32,475 nucleotides of DNA from Paenibacillus sp. 32O-W (lineage in GTDB: Bacteria > Bacillota > Bacilli > Paenibacillales > NBRC-103111). Location: the NCBI RefSeq assembly GCF_007679495.1, contig NZ_VEGP01000067.1:1-32475 (forward strand), written 5' to 3'. A model generated the notes under the pieces. The model made no database searches and was not told the DNA's origin. It saw nothing but the letters and a program-made list of their open reading frames with translations. A program made the translations under genes and the position numbers. Below, one piece after another: positions 16,965 to 26,009 of the stretch (position 1 is its first letter; each line of letters starts with the position of its first letter).

Positions 16965-16996
16965 AAACTGCCCCTAACTGGAGTTAAGGGCAGTTT
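16965..16996 (-). terminator. Intrinsic terminator of the cold-shock gene
   Basis: AAACTGCCCCTAACT (16965-16979) pairs with AGTTAAGGGCAGTTT (16982-16996) over 15 positions with one mismatch and a 2-nt loop, followed on the minus strand by TTCTT. It lies 11 bp beyond the stop codon. Confidence 0.9.
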
Positions 16997-17007
16997 AAGG
17001 GTTTAAC

Positions 17008-17208
17008 CTAGAGCTTCACTACGTTCTCAGCTTGCGGTCCGCGATTTCCTTGAACCACGTTGAATTGAACGCGTTGGCCTTCATCCAACGATTTGAAGCC
17101 TTCCCCTGTAATCGCGCTGAAATGCACGAATACATCGCTGCCGCCCTCCACTTCGATAAATCCGAAGCCTTTTTCCGCGTTAAACCATTTCACTGTACCT
17201 GTTTGCAT
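17008..17208 (-). CDS. csp: Cold-shock protein (CspA/CspB family RNA chaperone)
   Basis: The 66-aa single OB-fold protein binds single-stranded RNA and DNA and keeps mRNA unfolded at low temperature. RNP1 is KGFGFIEV (13-20) and RNP2 is VFVHF (26-30); the conserved TVKWFN start and [10 protein letters not shown] end are present. The ATG at 17208 has GGAGG 8 nt upstream. It is monocistronic, with a terminator on each side. A leader of 100 nt or more is possible and contains a long-range inverted repeat. Confidence 0.96.
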   Translation of the reverse strand: MQTGTVKWFNAEKGFGFIEVEGGSDVFVHFSAITGEGFKSLDEGQRVQFNVVQGNRGPQAENVVKL

Positions 17209-17269
17209 ACAAACAGCCTCCAAACTTTAAAAATTAACATGATCATTTTATTTCTGGATAGAAAATAAA

Positions 17270-17339
17270 AATTCACATATTGGAAAAGGCACCGCAATAC
17301 GAAGGATAACCCTTTACAACATGTGAATTCCAGTGTTTT
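17270..17339 (-). other. Possible structured leader of the cold-shock gene
   Basis: AATTCACAT (17270-17278) and ATGTGAATT (17331-17339) are a perfect 9-bp inverted repeat enclosing 52 nt, 60-130 nt upstream of the start codon. Cold-shock mRNAs commonly have long structured leaders. The transcription start was not resolved. Confidence 0.35.
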
Positions 17340-17383
17340 CGTATATTAATCCTTATATTAACACTAACCGTTTCAAAAAGCAA

Positions 17384-17423
17384 GAAAAAAACGGCTGCGG
17401 GCTTTTCCCTTGATTCGCAGCCG
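17384..17423 (-). terminator. Intrinsic terminator of the DinB-like gene
   Basis: CGGCTGCG (17392-17399) and CGCAGCCG (17416-17423) form an 8-bp GC stem. On the minus strand it is followed by a run of seven T. It lies 13 bp after the stop codon. Confidence 0.9.
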
Positions 17424-17436
17424 CCGTTGTAAAGCT

Positions 17437-17970
17437 TCATCCGGTACGCAACCATGCTTTCAGCCGTTCTTGCTGGTGAAGGTGATGACGATAGTGCATC
17501 TCAACGAGCCAAAACCATTCCTTCGCATTTAATCCGCCGAAGCCGGGATGCGGCCTCGTATAGGCAAGAGAGACACCTTTCAATTGAGGCTCAATGTCCT
17601 GCATCCGGCTTACGACCTGCATCAAGCCGTCAATGATCTGATCCTTGCCGGCTGGCTGCGGGGGAATATATTGGTCAGAAGGAGGCACGCGAATGGCGAT
17701 CGGCGGAAAGCTGCCCTGGGCGAATACCGCACGACCTCTCTCCGTTTTCTCCTCAGCCGGCGCAGCAGCCGTTGAATGATCCAGACAAGCCTCCGCATTC
17801 TTCAACTGCATATAGAGGGCCGAGTTAATCAGATGCATGTACATTTGTCCAAGCGACCATTCATCCTCGCTTGGTTTGCGGAGCATTTGCTCCCACTCCA
17901 GCCGTTCGATTTCCTGAATATATCGTTCGGTTACTTTCTGAAAGCTCTGCAAGATTTGATTAGAGTCCAT
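17437..17970 (-). CDS. DinB-superfamily protein
   Basis: The 177-aa protein has the four-helix DinB/YfiT-like layout: an N-terminal helix (SFQKVTERYIQEIERL), WSLGQMYMHLINSALYM with one histidine, and EMHYRHHLHQQERLKAWL near the C-terminus, which supplies further metal-binding histidines. The family includes metal-dependent thiol transferases, but most members have no known reaction. The ATG at 17970 has AAAGGAG 10 nt upstream. It follows the WYL regulator gene, with a terminator between them, and may be its target. Confidence 0.8.
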   Translation of the reverse strand: MDSNQILQSFQKVTERYIQEIERLEWEQMLRKPSEDEWSLGQMYMHLINSALYMQLKNAEACLDHSTAAAPAEEKTERGRAVFAQGSFPPIAIRVPPSDQYIPPQPAGKDQIIDGLMQVVSRMQDIEPQLKGVSLAYTRPHPGFGGLNAKEWFWLVEMHYRHHLHQQERLKAWLRTG

Positions 17971-18011
17971 AAATGCTTAGCTCCTTTCGTGTAAGTACCC
18001 TTACTATACAA

Positions 18012-18045
18012 AAACGCTACTGACAGCAGTATGTCAGTAGCGTTT
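18012..18045 (-). terminator. Intrinsic terminator overlapping the WYL regulator stop
   Basis: AAACGCTACTGAC (18012-18024) pairs perfectly with GTCAGTAGCGTTT (18033-18045) around an 8-nt loop, followed on the minus strand by TTG. The stop codon of the regulator (18034-18036) lies inside the stem, so a terminating ribosome would cover it. Confidence 0.85.
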
Positions 18046-18966
18046 AATTATTTTTTCCGCTTCTTCGCGAACTCTCTGCCGCAATGATTCCGGGCTTAAT
18101 ACGACGGCATCCGATCCCCAGCCGAGAATCCAGTGCAGGACCTCCTCGGGCCGGCGGACTCTAAGCGTAACATGCAGGCCATCCTGGCCGTCTTCCAGCT
18201 CTTCGATGTAGAAATAATCGCTCTCCTTCACTTTATCCGCGGCGCGATGATGGATAAGGAGCTTTATCAAGACGCTGCGATCATCCGGAGGCCGATAGCT
18301 GTGCAGAGTGAAATCCGGCGGACGCCGAAATCCCTCAACAAGCAATTCCAGATCACGTATACGGCTCATACGGAAATGACGGAGAGCCTGCCGCAGATGG
18401 CAGAAAGCAACGAGCACCCACGTCCCCCCGATATATACAATTCCGTAAGGGTCCACCTTGCGGACACGGACATCGAGACCAGGCTTCTTATAATTGAACC
18501 GGACTCTTCTCTGATCCAGAATAGCGCGGCGCAACAGCTTGAGCATCTCCTCCCGCCGGCCGTTGCCCTCTGACATTTTACCCGTAAGCAGTCTAAACGC
18601 ATCCCGCACCCGCTCCGCTTCCCTGCGAGTGGTCCCCGGAAGGATGGCTTCGATTTTCCCCCTTGCCGCATACGCCTTAGCTTGATAATCATCGTCAAAC
18701 TCGCGCTCAACGAAATGAAGGCCGATCAGCAAGGTGACGGCCTCCTCCACGGTAAAGCTCATAGGCGGCAAAAAATACCCCTCAAGCAAAGAATATCCTT
18801 GCCCGGGGGCGCCTACTATCGGAACACCGGCTTCACTCAAAGCCTGCATATCCCGGTAAATGGTTCGTATGCTGGTCTCGAATTTGGCAGCCAAATCTTC
18901 CGCCCGCTGCATTCCGTTGCGCTGAAGCTCCAGCACGATCGCCAATAGTCGATCGGTCTTGTTCAT
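18034..18966 (-). CDS. DeoR-type HTH and WYL-domain transcriptional regulator (YafY-like)
   Basis: The product is 310 aa. The N-terminal winged helix-turn-helix is in residues 1-60 (TDRLLAIVLELQ, TSIRTIYRDMQALSEAGVPI). The WYL domain lies about 130-210, where the conserved sequence is RVRFNYKK and DPYGIVYIGGTWVLVAFCH; a WCX-like C-terminus follows. These proteins respond to ligands, often nucleic acid or small molecules, and control stress or catabolic genes. The ATG at 18966 (MNKTDRLL) is preferred, with AGAAGG 11 nt upstream; an ATG at 18978 abuts that site. The gene is followed by the DinB-like gene. Confidence 0.88.
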   Translation of the reverse strand: MNKTDRLLAIVLELQRNGMQRAEDLAAKFETSIRTIYRDMQALSEAGVPIVGAPGQGYSLLEGYFLPPMSFTVEEAVTLLIGLHFVEREFDDDYQAKAYAARGKIEAILPGTTRREAERVRDAFRLLTGKMSEGNGRREEMLKLLRRAILDQRRVRFNYKKPGLDVRVRKVDPYGIVYIGGTWVLVAFCHLRQALRHFRMSRIRDLELLVEGFRRPPDFTLHSYRPPDDRSVLIKLLIHHRAADKVKESDYFYIEELEDGQDGLHVTLRVRRPEEVLHWILGWGSDAVVLSPESLRQRVREEAEKIIKRY

Positions 18967-19119
18967 AGGGGACAACATCCTTCTTTTGACTAGAAGTTGC
19001 AAGGTCCGGTTCCGATTTTCCGTTTCGGATTCCTCTCTACTATCTTGGTTAACCTGACCTTCAGTTGTCTATATCATAACCGTATCCGCCTCGTCTAGCA
19101 TCCGCATCATACGGCATAA

Positions 19120-19393
19120 TTATTTCAGAAAGAATTCCTTAACCTCGGCGATGGCATCCCCTTCGCCCGCTTCCCCTGACAGAAGCCGGTTTTCGATCCG
19201 TCCCAATTGGTCCATCATGGATCTGTATTTGGTCTGATCTTTCATAAAAATGGGATTGTTCCGATTGACAATCAGGTGGACCTTCTTTTCTTTAATAACC
19301 TGGATCAGGGAAGGTGATTTCCGAATCGGTTACTTCCGGGTACTGCTTGATAATGCTTCGAATTTTTCTGCGTCTGCCTATATCGGTCATCAT
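19120..19393 (-). pseudogene. Small frameshifted gene of unknown function
   Basis: From the ATG at 19393 (GGAG 6 nt upstream) the frame encodes MMTDIGRRRKIRSIIKQYPE and stops after 33 residues. The frame shifted by one base continues with LIQVIKEKKVHLIVNRN and then KYRSMMDQLGRIENRLLSG, ending in EVKEFFLK at 19120. The total, 274 nt, is one base too long for a single frame. One extra base around the TTCCC at about 19313 would explain it. Restored, the product is about 90 aa, basic then acidic. I do not recognise the family. The break could be a true mutation or a sequencing error. Confidence 0.6.
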
Positions 19394-19448
19394 TGTGCTC
19401 TCCATCCTTCTGTCACTTACACCGTTCCTTAACCGTTTAACCGCGGAT

Positions 19449-20564
19449 CTATAACGGGAGCCCTTTAGGGAAAAAAAGCTTTCGGTTTCGGCTCCGCGCA
19501 GGTGTAGGGTAGCGCCTTAGTACGGCAGCTCCGGCACCGGAAGGGTTATGCAGCCTGGATTGCAGCGATAGCTGAACCAGACTGCGATTCATCGCAGGCG
19601 AGTACATCCGGTATTGGTTCTTGCCTGATGACTTGGCTTGGTACATGGCCAGGTCGGCATGCTCCAATAACGTTTCCGCCTCCAGCCCGTCTTGGGGATA
19701 GCAGGAAATTCCGATACTGACGGACATCTTGAAGGAGGAGCCTCCTATATTGACATCCCGGTCCAGGCAGCCCAGTACTCTCTCGGCCGCCTGCATCGCC
19801 TCTTCCTGTTGTGCAATCTCGGGGAGCAGGATTGTGAATTCATCTCCTCCCATTCTGACAACGACCCCTTGGGGAAGGACATTCTGAAGCTCTTCCGCGA
19901 CTTCCTTAAGGAGGGCATCTCCCTGAGAATGGCCATACCCGTCATTAACCTGCTTAAATCTGTCCAAATCAAGATACAAGACAGCCAGCATATGTTGATT
20001 GCACTTTGCTTTATCTATCAGCTCGGGAATGGTCATTGCCAAATGTCTCCGATTGGGCAAACCCGTCAAGTCATCATGGTAGGCCATGTGCCGGTAGGCA
20101 TCCGCCATTCTGCAGCGGCTGGCGGCCTCCTTTAATTCCTTTAACAGTCGGATCTCATTTTCCAAGGATTGGACGGCAGATACCAGCATGGCGTTAAACA
20201 AGGGGTGGGCATGCACAGCCGTAGTAACGATAGAGATGGCCCCAAGCCCCTGAAAATCCTCTTCTTCCGGGAGGGGAACCGTATAGCTTTTCAGAGGCGT
20301 AAGGTCGGGAGTTGATGATTCGAGGGCTGACCGCTTTAATGAAGGGTCTCCCATAATCCCCGTAATATGGCCGTCCCGATCGGTTACCTTAACCATGACG
20401 GGGATCCCTTCCAATTGCTCGAGCCACTTATCCGTAACAGAATGAATCATGGACATGATTTCCGCTGAAGTCACTCCGCTGTCCTTATATGAGGACAACG
20501 GGGTGCCCTGCTGTAACTCCGGGACGGGACTCTGTTCCCTGCCCATCGACTTGCTCATTACCAT
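19449..20564 (-). CDS. Diguanylate cyclase (GGDEF) with N-terminal sensory region
   Basis: The product is 371 aa and predicted to be cytosolic. Residues about 30-150 resemble a PAS/GAF-like ligand domain (VMVKVTDRDGHITGI, then FQGLGAISIVTT). A short coiled region (ENEIRLLKELKEAA) leads to a complete GGDEF domain with HDDLTGLPNRR, LYLDLDRFKQVNDGYGH and the catalytic motif RMGGDEF. The product-inhibition I-site (RxxD five residues before GGDEF) is absent, so feedback by c-di-GMP is not expected. AAAGGATGG lies 6-7 nt upstream of the start. It follows the ydaN-like gene by 112 bp with no obvious terminator between. Confidence 0.88.
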   Translation of the reverse strand: MVMSKSMGREQSPVPELQQGTPLSSYKDSGVTSAEIMSMIHSVTDKWLEQLEGIPVMVKVTDRDGHITGIMGDPSLKRSALESSTPDLTPLKSYTVPLPEEEDFQGLGAISIVTTAVHAHPLFNAMLVSAVQSLENEIRLLKELKEAASRCRMADAYRHMAYHDDLTGLPNRRHLAMTIPELIDKAKCNQHMLAVLYLDLDRFKQVNDGYGHSQGDALLKEVAEELQNVLPQGVVVRMGGDEFTILLPEIAQQEEAMQAAERVLGCLDRDVNIGGSSFKMSVSIGISCYPQDGLEAETLLEHADLAMYQAKSSGKNQYRMYSPAMNRSLVQLSLQSRLHNPSGAGAAVLRRYPTPARSRNRKLFFPKGLPL

Positions 20565-20676
20565 TAAAATCCATCCTTTATATTATCCTAACCGTGTTAT
20601 CTCATTCGAAGAGTATAGTATTATCCTATTTAACTATAGCAGGCTGAACAATTTCTGAACATAATTTCGATGTCGG

Positions 20677-22959
20677 TTAGTTGTTCTTCTTTTGCTTCTT
20701 CCACAATCGGATAAAGACAAACAGCAGCACTAGAAATAGAACGGGCAGAAGCACCAGAAGCCAGGCAGAAAACTTCGATAAGCCGGCTCCCTTCGACGGA
20801 GAAGGGCTTTCCTCCCCCTGAGAGCCTTGGGATTGCTGCGGATCCAGCGAAACGGACCATACTTCCTGGGATCGGCTCATGATAACCAAGCTATGGTTCT
20901 CTTGCTCATTCTTAAGGAACTGCAGCAGCTGCGGATGCGTAAATCCCTCTTGGCCGTTGGCCGATTGAAACACAGCCATCCGCTTGTCCTTATTCCAGAC
21001 AGAGGGCTGTATCCAGGCAGCATACTCTGCCGTTTCACCGATTACGTTATATTTCGCCAAGGACAGCCGGCCGTTCTCCGATTGCAGCTTCAGCTTGTCC
21101 TTCTCCTGCTGCAATGATGGGTACAGGCCGATATCTCCCAACAGCACGATATTAAAGTCTTTCAACGATTGAACCGCATCAGCGGACAGCGGCTCGCTGA
21201 ATACAACGGGCCGGTTCAGATTCCCCGTGTCGCCAACCATCTCGTTCATCAGCAGGGATAGCTGCTTCAACGTCGAGCCGTTGACCTCCTGAGGCAGAAT
21301 AAAGGCGGTCTGATCCAGCCCGCGATCATTGACGAAGGGCGCAGGCCAGTATTGGAAGCTGTCATTCCCAATGATTTCATGGGGAAGCTGAACAACGCTT
21401 TCCTTATCGATAAAAATCCATCGGCCCCCATTGCGGTCCGGATAACAAACCTCTTCCGGCTCTACGATATTGGCTGCAAAGGTCAGCTCTAATACCCCGT
21501 TGAAGTCCGGATCCTCAATATATCTGGTAAGAGGAATGCTGACCGTATAGCTGCCATCCTGCCCTTCGCCTACCTGAAGCGGCACGCTGGTCGGAATTTC
21601 GTTGATCGTTACCGTTAATGCAGTACGGGAGGTTCCCAGGGCAATACTTCCTTCCTCCTTCTCCTGTTGATTGGCCGATGTTTTCCGGGTTTTCTTGTTC
21701 CGTTTATACTCCTCCAGCTCGTGGGTCAGTAACGGCGAAGTCTTCAGCTTCAGCTCAAGGGAAGCCTCTCCCGCCAGCTTCCAGTAAGAAGGAATCCGGA
21801 GCGTCCACCGATCGGTCGACGGATGTACGGTATCCAACAAAACATGTCCGTACCCATAAGAAGATAGGGTCAAAGGTTTGGTTGGGCCGGCATCGGTCTG
21901 TGGCTGCGGTGTTTCCCGGATAATCAGGTGGTTGCCGGTTAACTGCTTGGCCAGCTTCGAATCGGTCAATACCCGAATTTTATCTGCAATAGCCCGATCG
22001 GTTTCCGCAGAGACAAGCAGCATCTGCTTCGTCAATCCGGTTTGGTTGTCCGTAACGGAGAAGTTGTCCAGGGACAGCTCTTCACCCTGAAGCTCTAAAA
22101 GGTGGTTGTCCAGAATATTCTTAACGGGTCCGTTCCATTGACCTGTCCCTCCCATGGCTAAGGCATGGGTAAACTCCGCGGAGCTCAACCATTCGGATTC
22201 CGTCTTAATGGGCATTGCCTTCCTCGTTGCCGTTAGAGAAGACAAGTAGGAGGATACCTGCAGAGATGAGGCGATGATTTCCGCAGACGGATGATCCGGC
22301 ACAACGATCACTCCGTACACTTCCTCCTGCATCCCCTGCTCAATAAAAGGATGCGGGAAATCCTTCAATAAATCCGAAGCAGTCCAATTCGATCGGGTAT
22401 CCATGAAGACATGGGATGTCGGTGTAATTTTCAGCCAGTTGGCAGGGTTATACTGGTCAACGCAATAATTGTCCGCGATGACGCTGTACTTGCTCAACGT
22501 CAGCTTATGATACCCAGGCGACATTTCCTCCGGGCCTAACGGAATGCGGGCATGATTTTCCTCGCCGTCCAACCGAACACTTGTTAACGGCTTATCGTCT
22601 ACCATAACCGTTAAGGTCGATTGAGAGGCAAGCAGCAGGTCAGATTGACGCCATTCCAGCTCAATATAGTTGTTGTCTCCCAGTTCCGCTTTAGGAACTT
22701 GATAATAAAAATCTTGCGCCTGCTCGACCCCCTGCAGGGTGACTGCTTCGCTGAGAAAGCGATAGATGTAACCGGGAGAGGTCCCGGATACATTGGAGGC
22801 CGTCGTCGATGGCACTGCATCTTGAAGGTAGACGGCGCTGATTTCCCTTGGAACGGGGGCCTGTCCGGCCTCGGCATAAGCCGCCCCTGCCGGTTTTATA
22901 ATAGCTATAACCAGACTCGCTATAACAACCGCTTTAATCCACTTCCACTGTTTGTCCAT
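20677..22959 (-). CDS. ydaN: YdaN-like (BcsB family) exopolysaccharide synthesis protein
   Basis: The 760-aa protein has a signal peptide (about 1-28, ending near AAYAEA), a large extracellular domain and a C-terminal membrane anchor (AWLLVLLPVLFLVLLFVFIRL) with a lysine-rich tail. Its body resembles the cellulose synthase regulatory subunit BcsB, which couples to the glycosyltransferase and helps the polymer leave the membrane. The start at 22959 follows a GGGGGA ribosome site 6 nt upstream; the longer frame from 23088 runs through the upstream gene. It lies 25 bp after the ydaM-like gene, the same order as in B. subtilis. Confidence 0.87.
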   Translation of the reverse strand: MDKQWKWIKAVVIASLVIAIIKPAGAAYAEAGQAPVPREISAVYLQDAVPSTTASNVSGTSPGYIYRFLSEAVTLQGVEQAQDFYYQVPKAELGDNNYIELEWRQSDLLLASQSTLTVMVDDKPLTSVRLDGEENHARIPLGPEEMSPGYHKLTLSKYSVIADNYCVDQYNPANWLKITPTSHVFMDTRSNWTASDLLKDFPHPFIEQGMQEEVYGVIVVPDHPSAEIIASSLQVSSYLSSLTATRKAMPIKTESEWLSSAEFTHALAMGGTGQWNGPVKNILDNHLLELQGEELSLDNFSVTDNQTGLTKQMLLVSAETDRAIADKIRVLTDSKLAKQLTGNHLIIRETPQPQTDAGPTKPLTLSSYGYGHVLLDTVHPSTDRWTLRIPSYWKLAGEASLELKLKTSPLLTHELEEYKRNKKTRKTSANQQEKEEGSIALGTSRTALTVTINEIPTSVPLQVGEGQDGSYTVSIPLTRYIEDPDFNGVLELTFAANIVEPEEVCYPDRNGGRWIFIDKESVVQLPHEIIGNDSFQYWPAPFVNDRGLDQTAFILPQEVNGSTLKQLSLLMNEMVGDTGNLNRPVVFSEPLSADAVQSLKDFNIVLLGDIGLYPSLQQEKDKLKLQSENGRLSLAKYNVIGETAEYAAWIQPSVWNKDKRMAVFQSANGQEGFTHPQLLQFLKNEQENHSLVIMSRSQEVWSVSLDPQQSQGSQGEESPSPSKGAGLSKFSAWLLVLLPVLFLVLLFVFIRLWKKQKKNN

Positions 22960-22984
22960 TTGCTTTCCCCCATCCTTCTCTCCG

Positions 22985-24259
22985 CTACAAGGCTTCTTTT
23001 TGTTGTTTATCTTTGCTAAAGCGTTCCGTTTTGTACCATCGGGTTTCCTCGCGGAGAAGCACCCGTTTGGTCTCCAGAAACAATGCATACATCACCAGCA
23101 CAATCCAGAGCTGGGAGTAGGTAAAATACATGAACAAAATAATCAGTATGTTTTTCAGCGTAAATTCCGTTCTCTCTATACTCAATGCGATCATGACTTC
23201 CGTAACGTACAAGAAGAAGGCCAGAATCCACAGAATGATGGCGACGATACCGATGTTGAGCTGCAAATCGACAAAGAGGTTAATGATAAACAGCATGTCC
23301 GAAATAATGACGCCCAGGAAGAACAAAAAATACGTAAAGAAGAAGTACAGAATGTCGAACATAATGCTTTTCTTCCGCAAAGAAAACAAGCTGCCGGCGA
23401 ACTTCAGCACCACGTATTGATTGCCGCGTGCCCACCTTGTCCTCTGCTTCCACCATACCTTCCACGTTTCCGGCTCCTGCTCCCAGGTAATAGCTGCCGG
23501 GAAAAAACGGATATAATAGCCGCTATTATAAACTCGAATAGTCAGCTCGGTATCTTCCGCGAGTGCTTTCTCGTCCCAGCCCCCTAACTGCTCGATCAGG
23601 CTTCTGCGAATGGCAAAATTCGTCCCTGGAATGGTCGTCACCTTGAACCAGTTGAACCGGCCGGCCTGGGCCATCCATTGAAAGCATATGGTCTCGATAT
23701 TAATGAACCGAGTGAGAAGATTGTGTGCAGCATTGACAACACGAAACTTGCCGACGACCACCCCGGCCTTGGGATCATTCAGCATGGCCAGAACCAAATA
23801 GTACACTGCCTTGCGCTCCGGGGTATTATCCGCATCATATACGACAATAATATCGCCGGTAGAATGCTTAAGCCCTTGATTCAACGCTCCTGATTTTCCT
23901 TTGCCCGCGTGGGGCGGTTTAGTATGGACCACCTTCACGGAAGGATATTTGGCGGCATACTTGTCGGCAATCTCCCCGGTCCGGTCTGAAGAGTTGTCGT
24001 TGATGACGACGATTTCCAGCTTTTCTTTCGGGTACTCGAGCCGAATCATCGCCTTCAGGGTTCGTTCGATGACCACCTCTTCGTTATGCGCCGGAATCAG
24101 AATGCTGACCTTGGGCAGAGGAATCCCGTTCTGCTCCCACCGCTTGATGGGCCGCCGGAAACGCAAATAATGCAGATAGCCTCCTTGCATCAGAAACATG
24201 TGGTACAGGAGCATGATCCAGATGACGGACAGCGAAATATAGAATAGCGTGTTAGCCAT
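22985..24259 (-). CDS. ydaM: YdaM-like family 2 glycosyltransferase (processive synthase)
   Basis: The 424-aa membrane enzyme probably builds the polysaccharide. An N-terminal membrane segment precedes a GT2 catalytic domain with VSILIPAHNEE, the nucleotide-binding Asp in INDNSSD, DADN, the base motif AEDTEL, and QRTRWARGN, which matches the Q..RW polymer-channel motif of cellulose and hyaluronan synthases. About four membrane segments follow at the C-terminus. The ATG at 24259 has GAGGAGAG 8 nt upstream and overlaps the ydaL-like gene by 8 bp, so they are co-translated. No PilZ domain is present, so c-di-GMP control would need a partner such as the YdaK homologue. Confidence 0.92.
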   Translation of the reverse strand: MANTLFYISLSVIWIMLLYHMFLMQGGYLHYLRFRRPIKRWEQNGIPLPKVSILIPAHNEEVVIERTLKAMIRLEYPKEKLEIVVINDNSSDRTGEIADKYAAKYPSVKVVHTKPPHAGKGKSGALNQGLKHSTGDIIVVYDADNTPERKAVYYLVLAMLNDPKAGVVVGKFRVVNAAHNLLTRFINIETICFQWMAQAGRFNWFKVTTIPGTNFAIRRSLIEQLGGWDEKALAEDTELTIRVYNSGYYIRFFPAAITWEQEPETWKVWWKQRTRWARGNQYVVLKFAGSLFSLRKKSIMFDILYFFFTYFLFFLGVIISDMLFIINLFVDLQLNIGIVAIILWILAFFLYVTEVMIALSIERTEFTLKNILIILFMYFTYSQLWIVLVMYALFLETKRVLLREETRWYKTERFSKDKQQKEAL

Positions 24260-26009
24260 GATTTCTTCTCTCCTCAAACAGCTGTTTACGCAAGCTGAGC
24301 CGAATCCGCAATGTATATAGCAAGAAGGCGATAACCATGAACGTAACTACAGCGGTGACTATCCACAGAACCTTCTGTACTGTCCCGGCCTCCCAGAACT
24401 CGGCTAACTTCGAGAAGAAACTGTCCCCCGTATAAGGTCTGTCCGAGCGGTCGACAGCGGAGAACTTCTCCGATTTGCGATGTTCCAATGTTTTCATATC
24501 GATCCATCGCAGACCGGGTATCTCCTCGGCGTAGGCAATCATGTCCCTGAGGCCCTTCACCCCCAGATACGGGTGGTAGAACATTCCGATCATCCCGTCC
24601 TCTATAAAACTCATCTGCTCCAATTTTTCGGCAAAGTCCCCTATTGGAGTCAGCGATTCCGGATCGTAATACCCGACGGTTTCCGGCAGCAGAGTCATCC
24701 CGCCCAGGAAAGAGGGGCTGGTTACATAAGGGGCGGTGCTCATATGATGCCAATCCTCATTCCCTAATTGGGTCTGCCCGAGGAGATAAGTGAAATATTC
24801 CGATACCCACCGATAACCCTCCAGGCTCATAGTGTAGTGGGGGGCCTCGAAGCCAAGCGGATACAATCCAAGCTCTGTTAACTCCTGGATGCCCTTCTCC
24901 AGCCGTTCCCGGGTATAGCTCTCCTGAAACTCCAGCCTGTCCCTCAAATAGGCTTCATATTGTGCTTCGGAGGAAAAATGATGGCGCCGCTTGACCTCAA
25001 TTACCGAATCGGGCGGACCGGAAATCGGAATGTTGTTCTCGACATCCCAGAACTCGAAGCCTTCTCCGGTCTCAGACGACCGGTACTGGTGCGTATAGCC
25101 GTGAAGGATGATGCTTGCTCCGCGTGCCTGCAAATCTCTCAGCACTTTGACCATTTCAGGTTTATCTTTAAGTCGGTACTGCGCATGGGTGTCCTGATTG
25201 GTATAGACGGGGATAACGGCGATCATGAAAGGAATTTGCTTATCTGCCAGGTATTCGCCTGCTTCTTTCACGAGATTGGGGTCGGAGAAGGGATGCACAT
25301 CCTCCAGACGGATGTAGGCCAGCCGCTCACCTTTATGCTTCTCGTCAAAGAAAGAATAGAGGCCTTCCCCCAGAAAATGGATAAAGGGTGCATCCAGATT
25401 GGGTGTCGCGAAGTAGGCGTCGCCTTCGTGTACAGACAACAGAGGAATAGAATACTCTCCTCTCCAACCTTGATATACGGCTTCTCCCTGACGAAGAAGC
25501 ACCTGGATGGCCGGATAGTTCTGATCCAGAAGCTGGTAGGAGGAAGCGTCTTTGCTTACTTTGTTAATTTCCGTCTTGCCCAAGACTTCAAGGAAGGAAA
25601 ACCTGCCGGCCAGCTGCTCTATATTTTCTCCAATGACCAGCAGCGGGCCGCGATATGCTGTCAGAAGCTGCCTGCACTGCTCCGGTAAGCTCCGGGATAC
25701 TTTGCCGTAATACACCACATGCGTACTATCGCGGATCGCTTCTTCAGTCACCTGGTCATCACTGACAAAGACAAGGTCGGCTGTAAAATGCCCCAGCACC
25801 AGATCGAGAATCCGCACCGAATCGTCCGGCTCACCCTGCTCGGTGGAATACACGACCAGTATTTTTCTCAGTTCCTGCCCCTCCGTATTTTCGGAAGAGG
25901 CGGCTCCGGCGGCTTTCAGCGGAATGCTGCAAAGAATATGGAGCGCACAGACCAGTGCCAGACAAACCATTATTTTATTGAATGTATTGCTCAAGCTCAT
26001 GATTCGCAT
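24252..26009 (-). CDS. ydaL: YdaL-like DUF2334 polysaccharide deacetylase-like protein
   Basis: The product is about 585 aa with an N-terminal signal peptide, a large extracellular part and a membrane segment near the C-terminus (VLWIVTAVVTFMVIAFLLYTL). The second half has deacetylase-like features: IRLEDVHPFSD near residue 240, ILHGYTHQY (His..His) and GFEAPHYT. These suggest a metal-binding hydrolase that modifies the exported polymer. The start is uncertain: ATG at 26009 lies 10 nt after GGAG; ATG at 26000 is also possible. It overlaps the preceding ydaK-like gene by 35 bp, which supports coupled translation. Confidence 0.85.
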   Translation of the reverse strand: MRIMSLSNTFNKIMVCLALVCALHILCSIPLKAAGAASSENTEGQELRKILVVYSTEQGEPDDSVRILDLVLGHFTADLVFVSDDQVTEEAIRDSTHVVYYGKVSRSLPEQCRQLLTAYRGPLLVIGENIEQLAGRFSFLEVLGKTEINKVSKDASSYQLLDQNYPAIQVLLRQGEAVYQGWRGEYSIPLLSVHEGDAYFATPNLDAPFIHFLGEGLYSFFDEKHKGERLAYIRLEDVHPFSDPNLVKEAGEYLADKQIPFMIAVIPVYTNQDTHAQYRLKDKPEMVKVLRDLQARGASIILHGYTHQYRSSETGEGFEFWDVENNIPISGPPDSVIEVKRRHHFSSEAQYEAYLRDRLEFQESYTRERLEKGIQELTELGLYPLGFEAPHYTMSLEGYRWVSEYFTYLLGQTQLGNEDWHHMSTAPYVTSPSFLGGMTLLPETVGYYDPESLTPIGDFAEKLEQMSFIEDGMIGMFYHPYLGVKGLRDMIAYAEEIPGLRWIDMKTLEHRKSEKFSAVDRSDRPYTGDSFFSKLAEFWEAGTVQKVLWIVTAVVTFMVIAFLLYTLRIRLSLRKQLFEERRNHG

